Source: Streptosporangium saharense (GTDB taxonomy: Bacteria > Actinomycetota > Actinomycetes > Streptosporangiales > Streptosporangiaceae). Taken from it: 64,000 nucleotides of DNA. Position numbers and translations under genes: made by a program. The stretch lies in assembly GCF_014203715.1 (NCBI RefSeq), contig NZ_JACHJP010000002.1, positions 1,178,001 through 1,242,000 of the forward strand, written 5' to 3'. Numbering within the stretch: the stretch's first letter is position 1; the number at the start of each line of letters is the position of its first letter. The notes below the pieces were generated by a model. That model saw nothing but the letters and a program-made list of their open reading frames with translations, made no database searches and was not told where the DNA came from. Shown here one piece after another: positions 25,723-35,095 of the stretch.

Positions 25723-27129
25723 TCACCGTACGGCCAGCTCCGCCACGATCAGGGGACCGAGTTCGGTCACGTCACCCGCGCCCATGGTGAGCACGATGTC
25801 GCCCGGCCTGGCGCGCCCGGCGACCAGGGCCGGGACGCTCTCCCGCTGCGGCGCGTAGACCACCCGCTCCCCGGGCAGCGGCACCCTGTCGGCGACCATG
25901 GCGCCGGAGACCCCCGGCTCCGGGTCCTCGCGGGCGCCGTAGACGTCCAAGACGACGGCCTCGTCGGCCAGGCCGAGGGCGACGCCGAACTCGTCGGCGA
26001 AGAACCTGGTGCGCGAGTAGAGGTGCGGCTGGAAGACCGCGATCACCCGGCCGGAGCCGGAGAAGGACGCCACCACGTCGCGGGCCGCCCGCAGGTCGGC
26101 GGCCAGCTCGGTCGGGTGGTGGGCGTAGCTGTCGAAGACCGCCACTCCCCCCGCCTCGCCCTTGGCCTCGAAGCGGCGCTTGGCCCCGGTGAAGGCGGCC
26201 AGCCCGTCGCGGATCTCGTCGAAGGAGACCCCCAGCTCCGCCGCGACCGCGACCGCCGCGGCGGCGTTGAGCGCGTTGTGGCGGCCGGGGACCGAGAGCC
26301 TGACCTCCCCGTGGCCGACGACCGTGAAGCACACGCCCAGGCCGTCGGGGACGATCTCGGTGATCCTGAGGTCGGCCCCCTCCGCCTCGCCGTACGTCGT
26401 CACCTTCAGGCCGCGCGCCCTGGCGATCGGGATCAGGGCCGCGGAACCGGGGTCGTCGGCGCAGGCGATCAGCGTCTGCCCGATCCGCTCGGCGAACCTG
26501 GCGAAGCTGTCGTAGACCGCCCGGGGATCACCGTAGTTGTCCAGGTGGTCCGGCTCGACGTTGGTCACCACCGCTATGTCGGGGGCCAGCATGAGGAAGG
26601 AGCCGTCGCTCTCGTCGGCCTCCGCGACGAAGACCCCGCCCGCGCCCTCGTCGGCGCCGAGACCGGTGGTCACCAGCTGGCCACCGACGCAGTAGGACGG
26701 GTCGGCCCCGCACTTCTGCAGCGCGACCGTGAGCATCGAGGTCGTGGTGGTCTTGCCGTGGGTCCCCGCGACGGCGATCCCGGTACGGCCCGCCATGACG
26801 GAGGCCAGCGCGGCGGCCCTGGGAATCACCCGCAGCCCCTGCCGCAGCGCCTCGCCCAGCTCGGGGTTGGAGTCGCGGATCGCGGTCGAGACCACGACCG
26901 TGTCGACGTTCTTGATGTGCGAGGCGGCGTGGCCGATGTGGATCCTGCCGCCCAGCTCCCGCAGCTCGTTCACCAGCTCCGAGCCGCGCGAGTCGCTGCC
27001 GGACACGGGAACGCCGCGCTTGAGCAGGATGCGGGCGATGCCCGACATTCCGGCGCCGCCGATCCCGATGAAGTGCACCCGGCCGAGCTCCTCGGCCGCG
27101 ACCGGATCGACCAGCTTGACCAGACTCAT
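25723..27129 (-). CDS. murC: UDP-N-acetylmuramate-L-alanine ligase
   Basis: 468 residues, cytoplasmic Mur ligase adding L-Ala to UDP-MurNAc. N-terminal Rossmann motif FIGIGGAGMSGIA, ATP loop GTHGKTTTT, EADESDGSF metal-binding segment, and H/YAHHPTE near the C-terminal domain. Length and motifs are standard. ATG at 27129. It lies between murG and ftsQ, with small gaps on both sides. Confidence 0.97.
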   Translation of the reverse strand: MSLVKLVDPVAAEELGRVHFIGIGGAGMSGIARILLKRGVPVSGSDSRGSELVNELRELGGRIHIGHAASHIKNVDTVVVSTAIRDSNPELGEALRQGLRVIPRAAALASVMAGRTGIAVAGTHGKTTTTSMLTVALQKCGADPSYCVGGQLVTTGLGADEGAGGVFVAEADESDGSFLMLAPDIAVVTNVEPDHLDNYGDPRAVYDSFARFAERIGQTLIACADDPGSAALIPIARARGLKVTTYGEAEGADLRITEIVPDGLGVCFTVVGHGEVRLSVPGRHNALNAAAAVAVAAELGVSFDEIRDGLAAFTGAKRRFEAKGEAGGVAVFDSYAHHPTELAADLRAARDVVASFSGSGRVIAVFQPHLYSRTRFFADEFGVALGLADEAVVLDVYGAREDPEPGVSGAMVADRVPLPGERVVYAPQRESVPALVAGRARPGDIVLTMGAGDVTELGPLIVAELAVR

Positions 27130-27208
27130 CGCCCGTCCACCCCTCCCCGGCCTTCGAGGACCCGTCTCCCGGCCATGAACCGCTCCCCCCGCTCGCTCAA
27201 CCCGCTGT

Positions 27209-28297
27209 TCATCGTCTCGCCTCGGCCGCGATCTGCAGCACCCTGCGGGCGAGCGTCACGTCGGCGTCCTTGCGGCCCATCCTGACCGCGGCCTCCGACA
27301 TGGCGACCACGCGGTTGGGGTCGGACAGGATGGGCAGCACGTTCTGGATGATCCACTCCGGTGACAGGTCCGCGTCGTCGACCATGAGGCCGCCGCCCGC
27401 CTGCACGATCGGCTCGGCGTTGAGCCGTTGCTCGCCGTTGCCGTGCGGAAGCGGGATGTAGGCCGCGGGCAGGCCCACGGCGGTCAGCTCCGCGCAGGTC
27501 ATGGCGCCGCTGCGGCACAGGGCGAAGTCGGCCGCCGCGTAGGCCAGGTCCATCCGGTCCACGTACTGCAGCACGACGTACTGCGGGTCGCCCGGGGGCG
27601 GCTCCACCTCAAGGGTGTTCTTCGGGCCGATGACGTGCAGCACCTGCACCCCGGCCCTGCGCAGCGCGGCGGCGGCACCCAGGGCCGCCCCGTTGAGCGA
27701 GCGCGCGCCCTGCGAGCCGCCGGTGACCAGCAGCGTCGGCAGGTCGGCCTCAAGCCCGAACCAGGAACGCGCCTTGTCTCCCATGGAGAGCCGGTCCAGC
27801 CCCACGATCTCGCGGCGGAGCGGGATGCCCACGTACTGCGCCTTGGGCAGCGGCGTGTTCGGATGACCGGTGAACACGTGGTCGGTGAGCCGGGCGCCGA
27901 GCCGGTTGGCCAGGCCCGGCCTCGGGTTGGCCTCGTGGACCACGATCGGCACACCCCGCCTGCGCGCCCCCAGGTAGGCGGGGGTCGCCACGTAACCGCC
28001 GAAGCCGACCAGCACGTCGGCCTGGACCCGCTCCATGATGCCCGCGGCCGTGTTGATGGCCCCGGCCAGGCGTCCCGGCACGGTGAGCAGCTGGGGCGTG
28101 AGGGCCCTGGGCAGCGGGACGGCGGGCACGAGCTGTAGCTCGTAGCCCCGGGCCGGCACCAGCCTGGTCTCCAGGCCGCGCTCGGTACCGAGGCAGGTGA
28201 TCCCGATGTTCGGGTCCAGTTGGCGCAGCGCGTCGGCCAGAGCCAGCGCCGGCTCGATGTGTCCGGCCGTCCCGCCGCCTGCGAGGACCACCCTCAT
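27209..28297 (-). CDS. murG: Undecaprenyl-PP-MurNAc-pentapeptide GlcNAc transferase
   Basis: 362 residues, GT-B glycosyltransferase making lipid II at the inner membrane face. [12 protein letters not shown] is the N-terminal glycine loop, [12 protein letters not shown] the membrane/acceptor side, [11 protein letters not shown] the second loop, and the UDP-GlcNAc site is [14 protein letters not shown]...[11 protein letters not shown] at 28297; ftsW ends 14 bp upstream. Confidence 0.97.
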   Translation of the reverse strand: MRVVLAGGGTAGHIEPALALADALRQLDPNIGITCLGTERGLETRLVPARGYELQLVPAVPLPRALTPQLLTVPGRLAGAINTAAGIMERVQADVLVGFGGYVATPAYLGARRRGVPIVVHEANPRPGLANRLGARLTDHVFTGHPNTPLPKAQYVGIPLRREIVGLDRLSMGDKARSWFGLEADLPTLLVTGGSQGARSLNGAALGAAAALRRAGVQVLHVIGPKNTLEVEPPPGDPQYVVLQYVDRMDLAYAAADFALCRSGAMTCAELTAVGLPAAYIPLPHGNGEQRLNAEPIVQAGGGLMVDDADLSPEWIIQNVLPILSDPNRVVAMSEAAVRMGRKDADVTLARRVLQIAAEARR

Positions 28298-28311
28298 GTC
28301 GGTCCTTTCAC

Positions 28312-29622
28312 TTATCGTCTCTCTCGGGCCGGCCGTCGTTTCCGCGCCGGACCACCCAGGCCAAGCCAGCTTAGGCCCCGCGCAACCGGTCCGGGGCCAC
28401 GCAGGGCGAGAGCCTCGCGCGCTCCCGGCTCCTGTTTGGCGAAGGAGAGCAGCATGCCGAGGGCGGCCAGGGTCGGCAGGAGGGCCGACCCTCCGTAGGA
28501 CACCAGGGGCAACGGGATGCCGGTGATGGGCAGCACCCCGATGACCGCCCCGATGTTCACGATCGCCTGCCCTGCGATCCAGGCGACGGCGGAGGCGGAG
28601 GCCAGGCGGACGAAGGGGTCCTTGACCCTGGTCGCCACCCGCAGGCCCGCGTAGCCGAGCAGGCCGAACAGGGCGATCACCACCAGGGTGCCCATCAGGC
28701 CGAGCTCCTCACCGAGGATGGAGAAGATGAAGTCGCTCTCCGCGTGCGGGAGCCTGCCCCACTTCGCCCTGCTCGATCCGAGTCCCAGCCCGAACCAGCC
28801 GCCGCTGCCGATCGCGATCTGCCCCTGGACGGCCTGGTAGCCGGTCGTCTGGGCGTTGGCCCACGGGTTGAGCCAGCCCTCGATGCGGTCGGAGCGGTAG
28901 CCCTCTGTGCTGATCATGATGATGGTCGCGAGCATGGCGACCGCCAGGACGCCGCCGAACAGCCGCAGCGGGGCTCCTACCACCCACAGCAGCGACAGGA
29001 AGATCAGCAGCAGCACCAGCGTGGTGCCGAGGTCGCGTCCCAGCATGACCATGACGGCAACGATCACGGTGCCCGGCATCAGCGGGATGAACAGGTTGCG
29101 CCACTCGATCAGCCCGCCCCGCGCCTTGCGGGCCAGCAGGTCGGCGCCCCACAGCAGCAGCCCGAGCTTGGCGGGCTCCGAGGGCTGCAGGTAGATGGGC
29201 CCCAGGTCGATCCAGCGCTGCGCGCCAAGCTGGGAGGTGCCGACGAACAGCACCAGGACCAGCGCGAGCACGGACAGGACCATCAGCGGGTATCCGGCGA
29301 GCCTGAAGAACCGCTGGGGCAGCATCGAGCAGATCCACATGAGCGGGATGCCGAGCCCGACGGAGACCGACTGCTTGAAGAACCAGTAGAACGGGTTCCC
29401 CTTCTCCTGCAGGGCCTCGATGCTCGACGCGGAGAGCACCATCATCAGGCCCAGGGCCAGCAGCAGCGCGCTGCAGCCGAGGATCAGGTAGTAGGAGGTC
29501 AGGGGGCGGTTGAGCAGCTCACGGAAGGCGGCCAGCTGGTCGTGCACCCTCGTGCCCCCGGCCCGCGTCTCAGGCGCCGCCGGCCTGCGGCGCCCGACGC
29601 CCTCCTGCGCCGTGGTGCTCAC
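28312..29622 (-). CDS. ftsW: SEDS glycosyltransferase FtsW
   Basis: 436 residues, about ten transmembrane helices. It polymerises lipid II at the septum together with FtsI. Signature blocks are [44 protein letters not shown] and [14 protein letters not shown]. The C-terminus is short and basic. The GTG at 29622 overlaps the murD stop by 4 bases (GTGA), supporting this start. Confidence 0.96.
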   Translation of the reverse strand: MSTTAQEGVGRRRPAAPETRAGGTRVHDQLAAFRELLNRPLTSYYLILGCSALLLALGLMMVLSASSIEALQEKGNPFYWFFKQSVSVGLGIPLMWICSMLPQRFFRLAGYPLMVLSVLALVLVLFVGTSQLGAQRWIDLGPIYLQPSEPAKLGLLLWGADLLARKARGGLIEWRNLFIPLMPGTVIVAVMVMLGRDLGTTLVLLLIFLSLLWVVGAPLRLFGGVLAVAMLATIIMISTEGYRSDRIEGWLNPWANAQTTGYQAVQGQIAIGSGGWFGLGLGSSRAKWGRLPHAESDFIFSILGEELGLMGTLVVIALFGLLGYAGLRVATRVKDPFVRLASASAVAWIAGQAIVNIGAVIGVLPITGIPLPLVSYGGSALLPTLAALGMLLSFAKQEPGAREALALRGPGPVARGLSWLGLGGPARKRRPARERR

Positions 29623-31007
29623 TCGGGCCCGCCGTCACGTCCGTCCGCGAGCCGGTGTACGGCCCGCGCGAACGCCTCCCCCCTCGCTGGATAACCGGCG
29701 AACATGTCCAGGGAGGCTCCCGCGGGGGCCAGCAGCACGGTGTCCCCGGGGGCTGCGAGCCTTGCGGCTTCGGTGACGACACGGTCCATGACCCCAGTGT
29801 CTTGCCCCGCCACCTCAACCACAGGAACATTCTCGGCGTGTCGCGCCAGAGCCTGACGAATTCGCGCACGGTCGGCGCCGAGCAACACTGCGCCACGCAG
29901 GCGTGGGGCGGCCCGCCGTACCAGGTCGTCCACCTCGGCGCCCTTGAGCTGTCCTCCGGCGACCCAGACGATCGACGGGTAGGCGGCCAGGGAGGCCGCG
30001 GCGGCGTGCGGGTTTGTCGCCTTCGAGTCGTCAACGTAGTCGACCTCGCCCACCCTGGCGACGTGCGCGATCCGGTGCGGGTCGGGGACGAAGTCGAGCA
30101 GGCCACGCCGTACGGCCTCCGCGGGCACCCCGTAGGACCTGGCCAGCGCCGCGGCGGCCAGGGCGTTGGCCACGTTGTGCGGCGCGAAGGGCCTGACGTC
30201 GGACAGGGAGGCGAGCTCCTCGGCCTCGCGGACCGGGTCGGCCACGAAGGCCCGGTCGACGAGCAGGTCCTCGACTACCCCGACCTGCCCGGGCCCCGGC
30301 ACCCCGAGGGTGAACCCGACCGCCCGCCCTTCTTCGAGGTACGGCAGCGCCAGCCGGGTCGGCCACTCGTCGTCGGCGTTGTAGACGACAGTCCCCGCCC
30401 TGACGAAGATCTCCCCCTTGACCCTGGCGTACTCCTCAAGGGAGCCGTGCCAGTCGATGTGGTCGGGGGCGACGTTGAGCAGGGCCGCGGCGTGCGGGGC
30501 TATGCCCGGCGAGCGGTGCAGCTGGAAGCTGGACAGCTCGACGGCCAGCACGTCCCAGGGGCCGGTGACCGCCTCGACGACGGGGGTGCCGACGTTGCCG
30601 ACGGCCAGCGCCCTGTGCCCCGCGGCGTTCAGCATCGAGGTGAGCATCCGGACCGCGGTGGTCTTGCCGTTGGTCCCGGTCAGCGCCAGCCACGGCGCGG
30701 CGCCCTCGGGACGCAGCCGCCAGGCCAGCTCGACCTCGCTGACGACCTCGACCTCCGCCCGCGCCGCGGCGCGCATCAGCGGGTGGCTCGGCGGCCAGCC
30801 GGTGGTGACCACCAGGCCGGTGCCGTCGGGCAGCTCCTCGACGGAGGCGCCGAGGCGGACCTCGACGCCCGCCTCGGTCAGCTCGGCGGCGCTCCGCCGG
30901 ATGCGGTCGCCGTCGCCGCTCTCGACGACGACCACCTTCTCTCCCCTGGCGGCCATGGCACGGGCGGCCGCGGCGCCGGAGACGCCCAGACCGGCGACGC
31001 AGATCAT
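29619..31007 (-). CDS. murD: UDP-N-acetylmuramoyl-L-alanine-D-glutamate ligase
   Basis: 462 residues. Rossmann motif VAGLGVSGAAAARAM, ATP loop TGTNGKTTAV, NVAPDHIDWHG, and the C-terminal domain VDDSKATNPHAA. It adds D-Glu to UDP-MurNAc-Ala. The ATG at 31007 overlaps the mraY stop (TGATG), favouring reinitiation; an ATG at 31025, or a GTG at 31010, would also be in frame. No clear ribosome binding site was seen for any of them. Confidence 0.95.
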   Translation of the reverse strand: MICVAGLGVSGAAAARAMAARGEKVVVVESGDGDRIRRSAAELTEAGVEVRLGASVEELPDGTGLVVTTGWPPSHPLMRAAARAEVEVVSEVELAWRLRPEGAAPWLALTGTNGKTTAVRMLTSMLNAAGHRALAVGNVGTPVVEAVTGPWDVLAVELSSFQLHRSPGIAPHAAALLNVAPDHIDWHGSLEEYARVKGEIFVRAGTVVYNADDEWPTRLALPYLEEGRAVGFTLGVPGPGQVGVVEDLLVDRAFVADPVREAEELASLSDVRPFAPHNVANALAAAALARSYGVPAEAVRRGLLDFVPDPHRIAHVARVGEVDYVDDSKATNPHAAAASLAAYPSIVWVAGGQLKGAEVDDLVRRAAPRLRGAVLLGADRARIRQALARHAENVPVVEVAGQDTGVMDRVVTEAARLAAPGDTVLLAPAGASLDMFAGYPARGEAFARAVHRLADGRDGGPE

Positions 31008-32065
31008 CACTGCTTCGGCATCCATTCGACGTAGAACAGTCCGAGCCCGGCCGCGGCGCACAGGGCCGCGATGAGCCAGAAGCGGACCACGATGGTCGTC
31101 TCCGCCCAGCCTGACAGCTCGAAGTGGTGCTGCAGTGGCGCCATCCTGAAGACGCGTTTGCCCGTCATCTTGAACGACCCGACCTGGATGATCACCGAGA
31201 GGGTGATGACCACGCACATACCGGCCAGGATGATCAGCAGGAGCTGGGTGCGGGTGGTGATGGCCAGGCCCGCGATCACGCCGCCCAGCGCCAGCGACCC
31301 GGTGTCGCCCATGAAGATCTTGGCGGGCGGGGCGTTCCACCACAGGAAGCCGAGCAGCGCCCCGAGCACGGCCGCGGCGACCACCGCCAGATCGAGGGGG
31401 TCGCGGACCCAGTAGCAGTTGGGGCCGAGCTGGGTGCTGCAGTTGTTGCGCAGTTGCCAGTTGCCGATCAGGACGTAGGAGGCGAGCACGACGCCGGTCG
31501 CGCCACTGGCCAGGCCGTCCAGGCCGTCGGTGAGGTTCACCGCGTTCGAGAAGCCCACGATCATGATGAGCACCCAGATCGTGAACCCGACGATGCCGAT
31601 GGAGGGCCCGAAGTCCCGCAGGAACGACAGGCGGGTGTCGGCCGGGGTGACCAGGTAGGCGTTCGGGAAGCGCGTCACCAGGATCGCGAAGACGGCGCCG
31701 ACGACGAGCTGGCCCAGGGCCTTGGCACCGCTGCGCAGACCGAGGCTGCGCTGCTTGTAGATCTTGATGAAGTCGTCGAGGAAGCCGACCGCGCCCAGGC
31801 CCGTCATCAGGAACAGCACCAGGCTCGCCGAGGGGGTCGGCGGGGTCCCGCTGTAGAGGTGGGCGCAGGCGAAGCCGAGCAGCGCCGCGATCACGATGAC
31901 GGTGCCGCCCATGGTCGGCGTGCCGCGCTTGTCGTGGTGGCCGGAGGGGCCCTCCTCACGGATGCTCTGGCCGTAGCCCCGCCGGGAGAACAGGCGGATC
32001 GCCAGCGGAGTGCCGAACATCGACAGCAGCAGTCCGACCGCCGCCGCGATGAGGATCTCCATCAT
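31007..32065 (-). CDS. mraY: Phospho-MurNAc-pentapeptide transferase
   Basis: 352 residues, about ten transmembrane helices; makes lipid I from UDP-MurNAc-pentapeptide. Conserved DDFIK (preceded by FL), the Mg site [25 protein letters not shown] and the APLQHHFE loop with the HHH-like motif. ATG at 32065 overlaps the murF stop by 4 bases. Confidence 0.97.
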   Translation of the reverse strand: MMEILIAAAVGLLLSMFGTPLAIRLFSRRGYGQSIREEGPSGHHDKRGTPTMGGTVIVIAALLGFACAHLYSGTPPTPSASLVLFLMTGLGAVGFLDDFIKIYKQRSLGLRSGAKALGQLVVGAVFAILVTRFPNAYLVTPADTRLSFLRDFGPSIGIVGFTIWVLIMIVGFSNAVNLTDGLDGLASGATGVVLASYVLIGNWQLRNNCSTQLGPNCYWVRDPLDLAVVAAAVLGALLGFLWWNAPPAKIFMGDTGSLALGGVIAGLAITTRTQLLLIILAGMCVVITLSVIIQVGSFKMTGKRVFRMAPLQHHFELSGWAETTIVVRFWLIAALCAAAGLGLFYVEWMPKQ

Positions 32066-33498
32066 TGGCGCTCACCCCCGGTCAGGGCCTGCGCGACGCG
32101 TTCGAGACCGGTGGCGCGCGGTCCCTTGACCAGCACCACGTCTCCGGGGGCGAGCAGCGCCGCCAGCCCGGCCGCGGCCTCCTCGACGTCGGCCACGTGC
32201 ACGACCCTCGTCCGGGAGGAGGCTCCCGGTGGCGGCCCCGGTGGCGGTCCCACCTCGGGGGCCTCGCCGGTGGCGGACGCGGCGCCCGCCAGGACCGGGT
32301 CGGCGTCGGGGCCGACCACGAACAGGGCCTCCAGGCCCGAGCTCGCGGCCATGTGCCCGACCTCGGCGTTCAGCGCGTCGCCGTCCTCGCCGAGCTCCCG
32401 CAGGGCGGCGATGACCGCGAACCTGCGCCTGCCGCCCGCGAGGGCGTCCAGGGCGCCGAAGGCCGCGCGCATGGAGTCGGGGTTGGCGTTGTAGGCGTCG
32501 TTGATCACGGTGACGCCGTCCGGCCTGTCGGTGACCGCCATCCGCCAGCGGCTGCGCGGCTCGGCCTCCGACAGCTCCTCGGCGATGACGGCGACCGGCA
32601 GGCCGAGCTCGTAGGCGACGGCGGCGGCGGCCAGCGCGTTCTCCACGGCGTGCTCGCCGTACAGGCGCAGGGTGACCGGCGCGACCCCCGAGGGGGTGCG
32701 CAGGACGAAGCGGGCGCGGCCCCGCTCGTCGAGGGTCACCTCCTCGGCCCGCACGACCGCCTGCGGCCCCCTGCCGAACCAGGTGACGCGGGCGGCGGTG
32801 CGCCCGGCCATCCCGGCGACCAGCGGGTCGTCGGCGTTCAGTACGGCCACGCCGTCCGGGGGCAGTGCCTCGACCAGCTCGCCCTTGGCCTGCGCGATCG
32901 CCTCCTTGCCGCCGAAGACGCCCAGGTGGGCGGTTCCGACGTTGAGGACGACGCCGATCTTCGGCGGCGCGATGCGGGCGAGGTCGGCGATGTGGCCCGC
33001 GTGCCTGGCACTGAGTTCGAGCACCAGGTAACGCGTGTCCTCGTCGGCCCGCATGACGGTCAGGGGGTGGCCGATCTCGTTGTTGAACGACTCGACGGGG
33101 GCGATCGTCGGGCCCAGCCTGGCGGCGAGCCTGGCCAGCAGGTCCTTGGTCGTGGTCTTGCCCGCGGAGCCGGTCACCCCGATGACCGTAGCCTGCGGCA
33201 GTTCGGCGGCCACGGCGGTGGCCAGCGCGGCGAGGGCCGCCAGGACGTCGCCGACGACGACCGCGGGGGCGTCCACGGGCCTGGAGGCCAGGACCGCGAC
33301 GGCTCCCGCCTCGACGGCCCCGGCGGCGAAGTCGTGCCCGTCCGACCGCGTGCCCTTGATGGCCACGAACAGCGACCCCGGCTCCACGGCTCGGGAGTCG
33401 ATGACGACCGGGCCGCGCACGACGGCACGGGGATCGGCCATGCCGGCGAGGGCTCCCGAGGTGATCTCGGCGATCCTGGCCAGCGGCAACGGGATCAT
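32062..33498 (-). CDS. murF: UDP-MurNAc-tripeptide-D-Ala-D-Ala ligase
   Basis: 478 residues. Substrate domain [22 protein letters not shown] loop [23 protein letters not shown] and [14 protein letters not shown] are classical MurF motifs. A Gly/Pro-rich insert ([15 protein letters not shown]) near residue 415 is unusual but lies in a surface region. ATG at 33498, 12 bp after murE; its stop overlaps mraY. Confidence 0.97.
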   Translation of the reverse strand: MIPLPLARIAEITSGALAGMADPRAVVRGPVVIDSRAVEPGSLFVAIKGTRSDGHDFAAGAVEAGAVAVLASRPVDAPAVVVGDVLAALAALATAVAAELPQATVIGVTGSAGKTTTKDLLARLAARLGPTIAPVESFNNEIGHPLTVMRADEDTRYLVLELSARHAGHIADLARIAPPKIGVVLNVGTAHLGVFGGKEAIAQAKGELVEALPPDGVAVLNADDPLVAGMAGRTAARVTWFGRGPQAVVRAEEVTLDERGRARFVLRTPSGVAPVTLRLYGEHAVENALAAAAVAYELGLPVAVIAEELSEAEPRSRWRMAVTDRPDGVTVINDAYNANPDSMRAAFGALDALAGGRRRFAVIAALRELGEDGDALNAEVGHMAASSGLEALFVVGPDADPVLAGAASATGEAPEVGPPPGPPPGASSRTRVVHVADVEEAAAGLAALLAPGDVVLVKGPRATGLERVAQALTGGERQ

Positions 33499-33510
33499 GA
33501 TGAGTCTTCC

Positions 33511-35073
33511 CTACTCTCCATACGTGCTTGTGTGCTGGGGCCGGTCGCCTCGCCTGGCGATCGCGTCGGCGACGACCTGCCTGTCGTCGAACGGGAGCAC
33601 CCGGTCCCCGACGTACTGGCCCTGTTCGTGCCCCTTGCCCGCCACGACGACGACGTCGCCGTGGCCCGCCCTCGCGACGGCGAGGTCGACGGCGGCGGCA
33701 CGGTCCGGCTCAATGATCACATGTGCGCGTTCGTCCTGGGGCACGGCGAGGACCCCGTCCAGCATCTCGGCGAGGATCCGCAGCGGGTCCTCCGAGCGTG
33801 GATTGTCACTGGTGAGGACGGCCACGTCCGCGAGCCTGGCCGCGGCCTCCCCCATCATGGGGCGTTTCCCCTTGTCACGGTCGCCGCCACAGCCGAGCAC
33901 CACGGTCAGCCTGCCCTCGGTGACCGCGCGCAGGGCGTTCAGCACCGACTCGACGGCGCCGGGTTTGTGCGAGTAGTCGACGACCACCTGGAAGCCGTCG
34001 CCGCCCGGCACCCGTTCCATCCGGCCGGGCACCCCGGCCAGCGTCGCGACGCCCGCGACCGCGACGCGCAGCGGCACCCCGGCCTCGACGAGGGAGACGA
34101 TCGCGCCCAGCGCGTTGGCGACGTTGAACGGGCCCGGCAGGGCCACGCTCGCCTCCTCCTCGACGCCTCCCGGACCCGCCACGCGGAAGGAGCTGCCCTC
34201 GGCGCCCAGGCGGACCTCGACGGCCCGCCAGTCGGCCTCGGCCGCGCCCGTCGCCGAGAAGGTGGTCATCGGGATCTTGCCGATGCCGAGGAGCTCACGC
34301 CCGTGGGCGTCGTCGAGGTTGACGACGCCCATCCGGCTCATCTCCGGGGTGAAGAGCCTGGCCTTCGCCGAGAAGTAGTCGTCGAGGTCGCGGTGGAAGT
34401 CGAGGTGGTCCTGCGACAGGTTCGTGAACAGCGCGACGTCGTAGAAGACCCCGTCGACGCGGCCCAGCGCCAGGGCGTGGCTGGAGACCTCCATCGCCGC
34501 GGCCGTCACGCCCTGCTCCCGCATGAGGGCGAGCAGCCCCTGCAGGTCGCTCGCCTCCGGCGTGGTGAGCTTCGGGGTGACGCGCAGGTCGCCCGCGTGG
34601 ATCTCGACGCCGCCGATCAGGCCCGTACGGTGCCCGGCGGCCCGCAGCCCGGCCTCCAGCATGAAGGCGATCGTCGACTTGCCGCTGGTCCCGGTGACGC
34701 CGATGAGCATCACGGCCTCGGCGGGCCTGCCGTACACCCAGGCGGCGACCTTGCCGAGCACGGCGCGCGGGTCGGGCACGACGAGGACCGGCAGGCCGGT
34801 CGCGACGGCGGCCGCACGCCCCGCCGGGTCGGTCAGGACCGCGCAGGCCCCCGCCGCCAGGGCTTGGGCGGAGAAGTCGGCGCCGTGGGAGGTGCTTCCC
34901 GGCAGGGCGACGTAGAGATCGCCGCGCCGGACCTGGCGCGAGTCGATGGTGACCCCGGAGATCGGGGCCAGCGGCGCCCGTGACGTGCCCGAGGGCGCGC
35001 CGAGCAGGCTCGCCAGTCCCGAGAGCGGGCGGGGTGAATTGTTCGAAGGTCGCATGGACGACGGGGAACGCAC
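33511..35073 (-). CDS. murE: UDP-MurNAc-L-Ala-D-Glu:meso-diaminopimelate ligase
   Basis: 520 residues. GVTIDSRQVRRGDLYVALPG opens the substrate domain; GVTGTSGKST is the ATP loop; LTTPEASDLQ binds UDP-MurNAc. The amino-acid selectivity motif is DNPR (TSDNPRSEDPL), which indicates meso-diaminopimelate rather than Lys. The start is taken as GTG 35073, behind GGAGGGAAGG; ATG 35055 is an alternative with a poorer upstream context. It lies 22 bp after ftsI. Confidence 0.96.
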   Translation of the reverse strand: MRSPSSMRPSNNSPRPLSGLASLLGAPSGTSRAPLAPISGVTIDSRQVRRGDLYVALPGSTSHGADFSAQALAAGACAVLTDPAGRAAAVATGLPVLVVPDPRAVLGKVAAWVYGRPAEAVMLIGVTGTSGKSTIAFMLEAGLRAAGHRTGLIGGVEIHAGDLRVTPKLTTPEASDLQGLLALMREQGVTAAAMEVSSHALALGRVDGVFYDVALFTNLSQDHLDFHRDLDDYFSAKARLFTPEMSRMGVVNLDDAHGRELLGIGKIPMTTFSATGAAEADWRAVEVRLGAEGSSFRVAGPGGVEEEASVALPGPFNVANALGAIVSLVEAGVPLRVAVAGVATLAGVPGRMERVPGGDGFQVVVDYSHKPGAVESVLNALRAVTEGRLTVVLGCGGDRDKGKRPMMGEAAARLADVAVLTSDNPRSEDPLRILAEMLDGVLAVPQDERAHVIIEPDRAAAVDLAVARAGHGDVVVVAGKGHEQGQYVGDRVLPFDDRQVVADAIARRGDRPQHTSTYGE

Positions 35074-35095
35074 GGCGAGAGCGTACCTTCCCTCC

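Noticed and set aside
32065-34983. A 972-codon plus-strand frame over murE and murF
   Set aside because: Antisense to two complete Mur ligases with all motifs; composition is that of a shadow frame.
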